Shown: positions 1 to 5,996 of the stretch, in pieces
How the letters are laid out: the number at the start of each line of letters is the position of its first letter
Numbering within the stretch: position 1 is the stretch's first letter
DNA from: Verrucomicrobiota bacterium
GTDB lineage: Bacteria; Verrucomicrobiota; Verrucomicrobiia; Verrucomicrobiales; Verrucomicrobiaceae
NCBI GenBank assembly: GCA_021413535.1
Contig: JAIOQF010000274.1
Span: 1 to 8,689, forward strand
Length of the DNA: 8,689 nucleotides
Direction of reading: 5' to 3'
Position numbers and translations under genes: made by a program
Notes under the pieces: generated by a model
What the model was told of the DNA's origin: nothing
Database searches by the model: none
The model's input: only the letters and a program-made list of their open reading frames with translations

Positions 1-707
1 CGGACATTGAACTGGCTTTCCTGGCCAGCCGGCGCGGGTTCGGCACCGACGCGGCCGGCGGGCGACTGGGCATTCTGCTCCTTGATGGCGTTGGAGATGT
101 CCTGCGGCGTGATTCCCAGAACCGCAAGCTTGTCGGGCCGAAGCCAGACACGCATGGAATAATCCTGCGCGGTGAAGTTCTTCACGTCGCCCACGCCCTT
201 CACCCGCTTGATGCCGTCCACCAGGTTGATGTCGCAGTAGTTGCCGAGGAAGGTGGCGTCGTAGCTGCCCTTGGGAGAGTTGAGGCCGATCACCATCAGG
301 AGGTCCGGGCTGGAGCGGTTGACCACCACGCCCTCCTTTTTGACGGCTTCGGGCAACTGCGCTTCCGCCTGACCCACGCGGTTCTGCGCATTGACCTGCA
401 TGATGTCCACGTCCGTGCCGACGTCAAAATACATGTTCAACGTCAGCTTGCCGTCATTGGCGTTGTAGGACTGCATGTAGAGCAGCTTGTCCACGCCGTT
501 GACCTTCGACTCGATGGGCGTGGCGACGGATTCCATGACCGCCTCTGCCGCCGCGCCACGATAGGTCGTGGTGGCCTGAATCATCGTCGGGCTGACCGGC
601 GGATACTCGGCGATGGGCAACCGCATGAGCGAGATCAGGCCCATGATCACCGTCAGGATGGCGATGACGATCGCGACGATGGGTCGGCGGATGAAGAAGT
701 CAGCCAT
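1..707 (-). CDS. RND efflux pump inner-membrane permease, HAE1 (AcrB/MexB) family, N-terminal part
   Basis: Proton-driven inner-membrane transporter of a tripartite efflux system that exports drugs, solvents or other amphiphiles across both membranes. The first 235 codons are present, without an in-frame stop; the rest (family length about 1,000-1,050 residues) lies beyond the window edge. The start MADFFIRRPI is the classic HAE1 opening, followed by the first membrane helix (about residues 9-28) and LPIAEYPPVSP, which leads into the periplasmic porter domain. Further family signatures are FDVGTDVDIMQVNAQNRV near residue 100 and a QNAQSPAGRVG stretch near residue 220. The ATG lies 4 nt after the stop of the membrane-fusion gene, with an AAGGA Shine-Dalgarno inside that gene's end, so the two are co-transcribed. 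Substrate cannot be told from this fragment. The HAE1 assignment is secure; a heavy-metal (HME/CusA) type is less likely given the N-terminal sequence. Confidence 0.95.
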   Translation of the reverse strand, partial: MADFFIRRPIVAIVIAILTVIMGLISLMRLPIAEYPPVSPTMIQATTTYRGAAAEAVMESVATPIESKVNGVDKLLYMQSYNANDGKLTLNMYFDVGTDVDIMQVNAQNRVGQAEAQLPEAVKKEGVVVNRSSPDLLMVIGLNSPKGSYDATFLGNYCDINLVDGIKRVKGVGDVKNFTAQDYSMRVWLRPDKLAVLGITPQDISNAIKEQNAQSPAGRVGAEPAPAGQESQFNV

Positions 708-711
708 AAAA

Positions 712-1914
712 TTATTCCTTGCCCTTCTTGGTTTCGTCTTTCGGGGCGTGGCTGGCTTCCTCCGGTTTGGACGCTTGCGCGTTGGTCATTGGCTTCACCG
801 GCGCACCCTCACGCAATTTCTGCACCCCCTCGACCACGACACGCTCTCCGGGTTGGAGTCCGCCGTTTACGATCACGTCGGAACCAATACGCGTCGGATC
901 CACCTGAACCGCTCTCTGGGTGACTTTGTTGTTGGTGCCAACAACCCAGAGAAAACTCTTGCCCTGTAGTTCCACGAGCGCGCGCTCCGGCACCAGAATG
1001 CTTTCGTCCTTGGTTGGGAGAACGATGCTAACCCGGGCAAACATACCCGGACGGAGTGCTTTTCGGGAATTGGGAAACTCGGCCCGTGCCCGTATTGTCC
1101 CCGTGGTGGGGTCCACAGCCCGGTCCACAAAGACCCATTTTCCAGCATCGGGAAGTTCCGAACCGTCGGCCAGGATCAGCTTCACGGGCAGGTCGCCCAT
1201 TTTCCGGCCTGCCTCCCTTGACAGCTTCTCCGCCTGCAAATAATCAACTTCACTGATGGCGCAGTAAAACCAGATGGGATCAACTTGGGAAATGGTGGCA
1301 AGGAGCGTCGGATCGCCTTTTCCCACCAAACTGCCCACCGGAACCTCCTTGGCGCCGATGCGCCCCGCCAGCGGAGCCTTGATATCGCAATACCCGAGAT
1401 CCAGTTCTGCCGATTTCACCCGCGCCTCGGCAGAGGCCAGATTCGCCTCGTTCACTTCTTTCGTGGTCAAGGCGGCGTCAAGATCCTTCTGGGGAGCGGC
1501 GTTTTGCGCCACGAGCGCCTTGAGCCGGGGAACGTCGATTTTGCTTTTGCTCAGGGCGGCGACTGCCTCCGCCATAGCCGCTTTTGCTGCGGCGAGTTTT
1601 TCTTCGTAAGGCTTCTTGTCGAGCTCAAACAACGGAGCACCTGCCTGGACCTCATCGCCTTCGACAAACAAAATCTTGTCCAGGAACGATTCAACCCGGG
1701 CCCGCACCTGCACATTCTGCGGCGAGTCGAGCTTGCCGATGAAAGTGCTCGACCGGGAGACGTTCTTTTTCGTAACTTCCATGATCTGCACGACGGGCGG
1801 CGGCGGTGGCGCGGGAGCGGTTGGTTTCTTGCATGAAGCAAGCGTGGCAGAGGCCAGGAGGGTGACTAGATGAATGAATCTCATGTCAGCAGCGAGAGAT
1901 CTGAGGGATTTCAT
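712..1914 (-). CDS. RND efflux membrane-fusion (periplasmic adaptor) lipoprotein, AcrA/MexA family
   Basis: Periplasmic adaptor linking the RND pump to an outer-membrane channel. The 400-residue product has a signal peptide ending in lipobox LASC (Cys28), so it is probably lipid-anchored in the inner membrane. A proline-rich linker follows (residues 32-40). Next come the first half of the lipoyl domain (VRARVESFLDKILFVEGDEV, 70-89), an Ala/Lys/Glu-rich alpha-helical hairpin (about 101-172), the second lipoyl half (LGYCDIKAPLAGRIG, 173-187) and the beta-barrel and membrane-proximal domains (RAVDPTTGTIRARAEF, 265-280; LRPGMFARV, 287-295). The last 23 residues are a charged, disordered-looking tail. 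An alternative ATG at 1882-1884 would give a compact lipoprotein signal (MRFIHLVTLL...); neither start has a good Shine-Dalgarno. No TolC-like gene is visible; one may follow the pump outside the window. Confidence 0.95.
   Translation of the reverse strand: MKSLRSLAADMRFIHLVTLLASATLASCKKPTAPAPPPPPVVQIMEVTKKNVSRSSTFIGKLDSPQNVQVRARVESFLDKILFVEGDEVQAGAPLFELDKKPYEEKLAAAKAAMAEAVAALSKSKIDVPRLKALVAQNAAPQKDLDAALTTKEVNEANLASAEARVKSAELDLGYCDIKAPLAGRIGAKEVPVGSLVGKGDPTLLATISQVDPIWFYCAISEVDYLQAEKLSREAGRKMGDLPVKLILADGSELPDAGKWVFVDRAVDPTTGTIRARAEFPNSRKALRPGMFARVSIVLPTKDESILVPERALVELQGKSFLWVVGTNNKVTQRAVQVDPTRIGSDVIVNGGLQPGERVVVEGVQKLREGAPVKPMTNAQASKPEEASHAPKDETKKGKE
716..720 (-). promoter_or_regulatory. Shine-Dalgarno of the RND pump gene
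   Basis: AAGGA on the minus strand, 8 nt before the pump ATG and lying inside the last codons of the fusion-protein gene. It supports the chosen pump start and translational coupling. It is one of very few clear ribosome-binding sites in this window. Confidence 0.7.
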
Positions 1915-1977
1915 AACATGGATTTAGTGGACGTTGCGGCGGTGCATTGCAAGACGGATATGTCACATTCCAGATTA

Positions 1978-2009
1978 TTGCGCAGCAGGGTCTCGAGGGG
2001 TGCGCGCAA
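1978..2009. promoter_or_regulatory. Inverted repeat upstream of efflux operon, candidate operator
   Basis: TTGCGC (1978-1983) and GCGCAA (2004-2009) are perfect inverted copies 20 nt apart. The arms extend to TTGCGC-A-GCA versus TTGCGCGCA if one base is bulged. The repeat lies about 65-95 bases upstream of the fusion-protein start, where a repressor or activator of an RND operon could bind. No regulator gene sits next to it, so function is inference. Confidence 0.3.
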
Positions 2010-2105
2010 GAAGTGATTGGGCATTGGTGTGGGCGCGGAGAAATGACAAGTTTAAAGAGTAGATGGTTTTTAACTCTGGGTGCTGCGCGTATTTTGTGAA
2101 TCTGG

Positions 2106-2146
2106 TTCGGCCTTGGTCAAATCTTCATCGGCTGCCGATGGCCGAA
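2106..2146. repeat. Nested inverted repeats
   Basis: TTCGGCC (2106-2112) pairs with GGCCGAA (2140-2146). Inside it lies a near-perfect palindrome, CATCGGC-T-GCCGATG (2126-2140), which shares its last base with the outer arm. The two structures could stack into one hairpin with an internal loop or compete with each other. There is no U-run, so a terminator is unlikely; a protein-binding site or small structured RNA is possible. Confidence 0.35.
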
Positions 2147-2352
2147 ATTCTGGCTTAACTGAGAGTTCTAACTTGAAGGCTGTGCCTCAGACGACTCTGC
2201 TAGAAAAGCTTATGTATTTTCTTATTGAGAATCATCTTCCCGACCCCTGCACGATGACATCATGCAAGGAATGACGGAATTCTAGCCGTTGGGGAGTACT
2301 GGGATTGTGCAGCGTGACACGTCGGGAGTGCCGTCACTACGCGGTCCAAAAT

Positions 2353-2691
2353 TTAATGATGTCCTTTTCCACCTGAGTATTTTCCGTGGGACGAACTTCT
2401 TCCCGATGAGCTTTCGTGGTGCGATTTTTCATGGGACGAACCGCCGTGGTAGTTGCCATAGCCATACCCGTGAAGATGGTGATCGCCGGAATAATTTCGG
2501 TAATGATGGCCGTCCACGATGTAGCCGTAGTAGCCCCCGTAGTAGCCTCCCAAATAGGGGCCGTAACTCCCGTAGTAAGGTCCATCATATGGGCCGTAAT
2601 AACCGACGTCATCATAGGGAACCATGCAGCCGCTTAAGATCAACATGCTAAAAGCAGCGACTGTGAGCAGCAGTTTTTGATTCGTTTTCAT
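2353..2691 (-). CDS. Small Tyr/Gly/His-rich lipoprotein, function unknown
   Basis: A 112-residue predicted lipoprotein: Lys-containing N-terminus, hydrophobic core and lipobox LSGC with Cys22. The mature part is low-complexity. Residues 30-57 are almost only Tyr, Gly and Pro in short repeats of the YYGPY / GGYYG type, and residues 62-112 are rich in His, Ser and Gly, ending in GKGHH. No enzyme domain is visible. Such tails occur in small envelope proteins and could bind metal through His or be surface-adhesive; both are inference. The gene starts 48 nt after the stop of the DUF2314 lipoprotein gene on the same strand, so the two may share a transcript. No good ribosome-binding site precedes the ATG. 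The signal peptide and lipobox argue that it is a real gene despite the biased composition. Confidence 0.75.
   Translation of the reverse strand: MKTNQKLLLTVAAFSMLILSGCMVPYDDVGYYGPYDGPYYGSYGPYLGGYYGGYYGYIVDGHHYRNYSGDHHLHGYGYGNYHGGSSHEKSHHESSSGRSSSHGKYSGGKGHH
2518..2605. repeat. Degenerate tandem repeat encoding Tyr/Gly tract
   Basis: Short, imperfect repeats built on the plus-strand unit CCCGTAGTAG / GGCCGTAATA encode the Tyr-Gly-Pro tract of the small lipoprotein. Repeats of this kind change copy number by slippage, so length variation between strains would be expected. Confidence 0.5.
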
Positions 2692-2739
2692 GGGGTGAGT
2701 AGAGATGGCTCCCTCAGTCGGCGCAGGACCAGGAGCGGG

Positions 2740-3249
2740 TTATTCCTTGGTGACGTGATAATTTGCCTCTGATTCAAAGATCTTCTTTTGTTCAGGGGTA
2801 AGATCTTTGACGAGAATCCGGATCGTGTAACCGCCGACGAGCATGTCCTTGTCCACATAGGCCCAGTCCGTGATTTCATTCACGTTCACCGATACACAAT
2901 CGCCCAGTTTCACATCGGGAAGATGATTTGGCCTGTTGTTCACCCTCCCGTGAAAATGACCGCCATGAAATTCGATGTCAGAAAGCCAGATGTGCTCCAA
3001 GCCCCCCTTATAAATGAACGGTTTCTTGACCTCAAAGTCCCGTTGCGTTGTCGTCGGGTGCTGGACTGCGGCGATGAACTCGCCCACCGTCTTGCGCGCC
3101 TTCTTCACGGCCCGGTTCATTTCAGCATCATCATCGTGAACATGGATGAACGCGGGCTTGCCTTCCGCCGTGGTGACCTGACGGACGTGTGAAGGATGGG
3201 CACAACCGGCACCCAGCAGCGGAATCAACAGGAGAAGTTGGTGTTTCAT
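2740..3249 (-). CDS. DUF2314 (YegJ-like) domain lipoprotein
   Basis: A 169-residue predicted lipoprotein: MKHQLLLLIPLLGAGC with the lipobox Cys at residue 16. The mature part carries a DUF2314 domain from about residue 43 to 148. Hallmarks are a helical start with paired Lys/Arg (MNRAVKKARKT), then DFEVKKPF, LEHIWLSDIEF, GRVNNRPNHL, a LGDCVSVNVNEITDWAYVD block and the final GGYTIRIL strand. The biochemical function of this family is unknown. A longer reading frame begins at 3342, but the start at 3249 has AGGA just upstream and gives a compact signal peptide, so I chose it. It is followed on the same strand by the Tyr/Gly/His-rich lipoprotein gene. It is divergent from the potassium-channel gene, with about 200 bases between them. 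Confidence 0.85.
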   Translation of the reverse strand: MKHQLLLLIPLLGAGCAHPSHVRQVTTAEGKPAFIHVHDDDAEMNRAVKKARKTVGEFIAAVQHPTTTQRDFEVKKPFIYKGGLEHIWLSDIEFHGGHFHGRVNNRPNHLPDVKLGDCVSVNVNEITDWAYVDKDMLVGGYTIRILVKDLTPEQKKIFESEANYHVTKE

Positions 3250-3453
3250 GATGTCCTGATTGTTGTTTTGAAAATAGAAAGCTACCGCCAAAGTCTTCGG
3301 GCACCTGTTGAAATCGACAAGCATTTTCATCTGCATGGACAAGTGATGCGCGTCCTTTCACAACGAACAGCCTACACGTGGTTCCAATTCCGTCTTCATC
3401 GCAAAACCCGAGCTTGACTTCTTTATCAATGGAACGATTTCCGCGCAACGCCG
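3250..3453. other. Divergent intergenic region between lipoprotein and K+ channel genes
   Basis: It should hold back-to-back promoters for the lipoprotein pair (minus) and the channel/exchanger pair (plus). A TTGACT hexamer at 3414-3419 could be a -35 element for the plus strand, but no convincing -10 lies 16-18 bases downstream. I see no strong inverted repeat here. Confidence 0.35.
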
Positions 3454-3888
3454 ATGCTTTCGAAACTCCTCATCGCATGGTGCCTGATGGCGCTCTGCGT
3501 GACCATTCACGCGATGGGTTTGATAGCGGCATTTCGCTTGATGAAAACGCGGGTGACGGCGGTCGAAGGCCGCTTTTGGCGCGCGACATGGATGCTTATT
3601 CGTGCGGCAGGTTGGACGCTCCTGCTGCACCTGCTCCAGATCGCCTTGTGGGCCTTCAATTATGCATGGAACGGGGCGATGCCGGATCTGGCGACAGCAT
3701 TCTATTTCAGCGCCGTGACTTACACGACCACCGGCTATGGCGATGTCGTGCTGCCCGAGGAATGGCGTCTTGTTGGCGGCGTCGAAGCGCTTACGGGCAT
3801 CCTCATGTGCGGCTTGTCCACAGGGATGTTCTTTGCCATTTTTTCACGGATCTTCGGCATTAACGACAAACACGACCCCACCTCATGA
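3454..3888 (+). CDS. Small potassium channel (Ion_trans_2 / two-pore-helix type)
   Basis: A 144-residue inner-membrane protein with the canonical K+ selectivity filter TTTGYGD at residues 91-97. Hydrophobic segments lie at about 4-28, 50-70 and 108-133. The last two are the pore-lining helices flanking the pore loop (DLATAFYFSAVTYTTTGYGD); the first is an extra N-terminal helix. No RCK/TrkA-N nucleotide-binding domain, voltage sensor or cyclic-nucleotide domain follows, so it is a minimal pore expected to work as a tetramer. Its stop lies 4 nt before the exchanger ATG, indicating an operon. The start is the only ATG after an upstream in-frame stop at 3415-3417. There is no clear Shine-Dalgarno. 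The family call is secure; its gating signal is unknown. Confidence 0.92.
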   Translation: MLSKLLIAWCLMALCVTIHAMGLIAAFRLMKTRVTAVEGRFWRATWMLIRAAGWTLLLHLLQIALWAFNYAWNGAMPDLATAFYFSAVTYTTTGYGDVVLPEEWRLVGGVEALTGILMCGLSTGMFFAIFSRIFGINDKHDPTS

Positions 3889-3892
3889 AGCG

Positions 3893-4987
3893 ATGAAAAC
3901 TCTGCTGAAAGAAATCCGTGGCAATCCGCTGCTCTGGCTGCTGGCTTTTGTGCCTGTCGTGTTCATCGCCGTAAAGCTGCGGCCCGATGCACACACGATG
4001 CTCTTTGTGCTTTCCATTCTCGCGATCGTGCCGCTGGCGACGCTGCTGAGTCACGCCACGGAATCCGTGGCGGCCAAGACTGGCGATGCAGTCGGCGGCC
4101 TGCTCAATGCGACACTTGGTAACCTTACCGAGCTGGTCATCGCGCTAGCGGCGTTGCGCGCTGGCGAATACACGCTGGTAAAAGCCTCCATCGCCGGCGC
4201 TATCGTCACCAACACCCTGTTCATGCTCGGTGCGTCGTTTCTCCTGGGCGGGCTCAAGCATCACACGCAGGAATTCAACCGGGTGGGAGCGCGCATGCAG
4301 GCCGGGCTGCTCTTTCTCGCCACGATCGCGCTGCTCGTCCCGTCAGCCATCGCGGACGCTGATTCCACGGCGGGCGCGGCTTTCACTAACAAGCTGAGCG
4401 TTGGGCTCGCCGTGCTGCTCATCATCGCCTACGGCCTTGGCATGTTGTTTTCTCTCAAGACGCATCGCGAACTTTTCGGCAGTGAGTCGCACGGGGAGGA
4501 AGGCGAGGAGCCGTGGCCGATCCGACTGGCACTGGCGACTCTCGCGGGCGTTACGTTACTCGTGGCGCTGGTCAGTGAAATCTTCGTCGAGTCGGTGCAG
4601 GAAGCCGCGGTGTCGTTCGGGATGACGCAAGCGTTTGTGGGGTTCATCGTGGTGGCGCTTGTGGGCGCGGCGGCGGAGATGGCGTCGGCATTTTCCGGTG
4701 CGCGCAAAAACCGGCTGGACTTGAGTGTGGGCATCGCCCTTGGAAGCGCGTCGCAGATTGCTCTTTTTGTGGCGCCGGTGCTGGTGTTGCTCAGCTACTT
4801 CTTGGGTCCAGTGCCGATGGACTTGCAGTTCTGGCCGGGCGCGGTGGTGATGATGCTCATCGCATCGCTCACCGCATCACTGGTGACCAACAGCGGCCGC
4901 TCCGCCTGGTTCGTCGGCGTGCTGGTGCTGATGGTTTACCTGATCTTTGCCATGACTCTCTATCTGTTGCCGCCAAGCAATAAGTAA
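3893..4987 (+). CDS. Ca2+ (cation):H+ exchanger, CaCA/CAX family
   Basis: A 364-residue polytopic inner-membrane antiporter expected to export Ca2+ or a similar cation against H+. About eleven hydrophobic segments form two homologous halves separated by an acidic loop (residues 192-207, SESHGEEGEE). The first alpha-repeat motif is intact: GGLLNATLGNLTELV (68-82), with the ion-binding Glu at 80. In the second repeat the usual GNAAEH reads GAAAEM (258-263): the Glu is kept but Asn becomes Ala and His becomes Met. It is followed by a typical RKNRLDLSVGIALGSASQIALFVAP (271-295). I chose the ATG at 3893, although the frame stays open upstream to 3737: the earlier part overlaps the channel gene and looks non-membrane, and MKTLLKEIRGNPL fits the family start. 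Co-transcribed with the channel. Confidence 0.93.
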   Translation: MKTLLKEIRGNPLLWLLAFVPVVFIAVKLRPDAHTMLFVLSILAIVPLATLLSHATESVAAKTGDAVGGLLNATLGNLTELVIALAALRAGEYTLVKASIAGAIVTNTLFMLGASFLLGGLKHHTQEFNRVGARMQAGLLFLATIALLVPSAIADADSTAGAAFTNKLSVGLAVLLIIAYGLGMLFSLKTHRELFGSESHGEEGEEPWPIRLALATLAGVTLLVALVSEIFVESVQEAAVSFGMTQAFVGFIVVALVGAAAEMASAFSGARKNRLDLSVGIALGSASQIALFVAPVLVLLSYFLGPVPMDLQFWPGAVVMMLIASLTASLVTNSGRSAWFVGVLVLMVYLIFAMTLYLLPPSNK

Positions 4988-5160
4988 AACTTGGAAACGG
5001 TGGCGGCATCAACAGTGATAAAAATGGGCCTATGACTGAAATCCTCACGAATATCACGATCTGATGCGAGAGCGCGCTGGAACCATGTTGGAGATGGCTC
5101 TTACCCAGTTTTGACCGTGGCCCCATTAGCGGCACATTGAGAACCAAGAATGACAATTAC
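4988..5160. other. Convergent intergenic region, no terminator recognised
   Basis: The exchanger gene (plus) and the outer-membrane protein gene (minus) end towards each other here. I looked for a GC stem followed by a T-run on either strand and found none convincing, so termination may be Rho-dependent or use a weak structure. Confidence 0.4.
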
Positions 5161-5907
5161 TTAGAACCGCCAGGTGAGCCCGGCTGACAGATAATTGAAC
5201 AACGCAAAATTGTAGACGGTGTCGCTGTCAGCGCCGCCCTCGAGGAGGCGGTAACCCAGCCTCAAGGCTAGCGACTCACTGGCCTGCCACTGGAGCGCGA
5301 CCAAGACGTCCTCCAGTCGCCCGCGACCGGAGAAAAGAGCATCCCCCTCAGTGAGAAAACTCCATTGCGGCGTCAGCTTCCACTCCAAGCGAAAATTCAC
5401 CAGGGGCACGATGCCTGTGTTGTCGTCATGCGCAGAGACCCCGCGCTGACTCAAGCCGATCTCGGCATCGCGAACGTTGGCCGTGATGCCCAGTCCGAAG
5501 GTGATGTCTTCGGTTCTGACGAGGTTATAACGATAGGTCAGCCGGTAGGAATCGAAACGATAGTCGCCCTCAGTCGGCACTCCGCCGCGAAAGAGCGAAC
5601 CTGCGAACGAAGTATCGTCGAAAAGTTCGCCGGAGGAATCCACGCGAAGGGGTGCGTAGAGAACCGACAGCGAGTGGCGGTCGTTGATCTGCCAGGTCCC
5701 GCGGAATCGAACGAATGCAGCGGGGTCCGATTTCAGTTCGTCCGTAAGTGAAAAGCGAGTTCCCGTGCTCGAAGGGATCTGGACCTTGTTCGATGTATTC
5801 CAAACCGCACCGGATTCGATGTCAAAACTGAATGCAGCACAAAGCCTGGCAGTCGGAAGGAGCGTAAGTAAAATTAGGGAGATGAATAGAGTCTTGGAAA
5901 CAGTCAC
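5161..5907 (-). CDS. Outer-membrane beta-barrel protein, function unknown
   Basis: A 248-residue exported protein: signal peptide at about 1-24 (SLILLTLLPTARLCAA), then alternating hydrophobic/polar strands. Examples are AFVRFRGTWQI, HSLSVLYAPLRV, YRLTYRYNLV, FGLGITANV, LALRLGYRLLEGG and the last strand LSAGLTWRF, which ends in Phe as a BamA-recognised beta-signal should. Aromatic girdle residues and short acidic loops fit an 8-12 stranded barrel. No substrate-specific domain is recognisable. Translation appears to begin at GTG, since an in-frame TAG lies three codons upstream and no ATG precedes the signal sequence; an AGGG sits just before it. It lies 89 bases downstream of the NhaR-like gene on the same strand, so it may be co-transcribed with or controlled by it. 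Confidence 0.8.
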   Translation of the reverse strand: MTVSKTLFISLILLTLLPTARLCAAFSFDIESGAVWNTSNKVQIPSSTGTRFSLTDELKSDPAAFVRFRGTWQINDRHSLSVLYAPLRVDSSGELFDDTSFAGSLFRGGVPTEGDYRFDSYRLTYRYNLVRTEDITFGLGITANVRDAEIGLSQRGVSAHDDNTGIVPLVNFRLEWKLTPQWSFLTEGDALFSGRGRLEDVLVALQWQASESLALRLGYRLLEGGADSDTVYNFALFNYLSAGLTWRF

Positions 5908-5996
5908 TTGCCCTAAAAACGTTTGATCTGGTCATCGTGGATGCAAGAATTGTGCATCGGGTCAGCACGGGGTTCATTTCGCGTGGTGTTTGTCAC

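Larger units (their letters stand above)
1915..2352. other. Long intergenic region, no convincing gene
   Basis: This stretch lies upstream of the efflux operon and downstream of the small Tyr/Gly-rich lipoprotein gene; both neighbours are on the minus strand, so it should hold the efflux promoter and the end of the lipoprotein transcript. I see no tRNA, transposase remnant or good sigma70 promoter. The only ORF of size (64 codons from 2080, plus strand) has no recognisable domain, no ribosome-binding site and no signal. Inverted repeats are present at 1978-2009, 2106-2146 and 2314-2337 (GTGAC/GTCAC, 14 nt apart). None has the U-run of a classical terminator. Confidence 0.6.

Noticed and set aside
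2080..2274. 64-codon plus-strand ORF in the long intergenic region
   Set aside because: No ribosome-binding site, signal peptide or domain; Ser-rich, irregular composition and overlap with inverted repeats suggest chance.
2314..2337. GTGAC/GTCAC inverted repeat as terminator of the small lipoprotein gene
   Set aside because: Only 5 bp of stem with a 14-nt loop and no U-run on the minus strand.
3250..3342. N-terminal extension of the DUF2314 protein
   Set aside because: It would bury the lipoprotein signal peptide 31 residues inside the protein; the ATG at 3249 has AGGA upstream and a proper signal.
3737..3892. N-terminal extension of the exchanger reading frame
   Set aside because: It overlaps the potassium-channel gene in another frame, has Cys/Arg/Ser-rich non-membrane composition, and the ATG at 3893 gives a normal family start.
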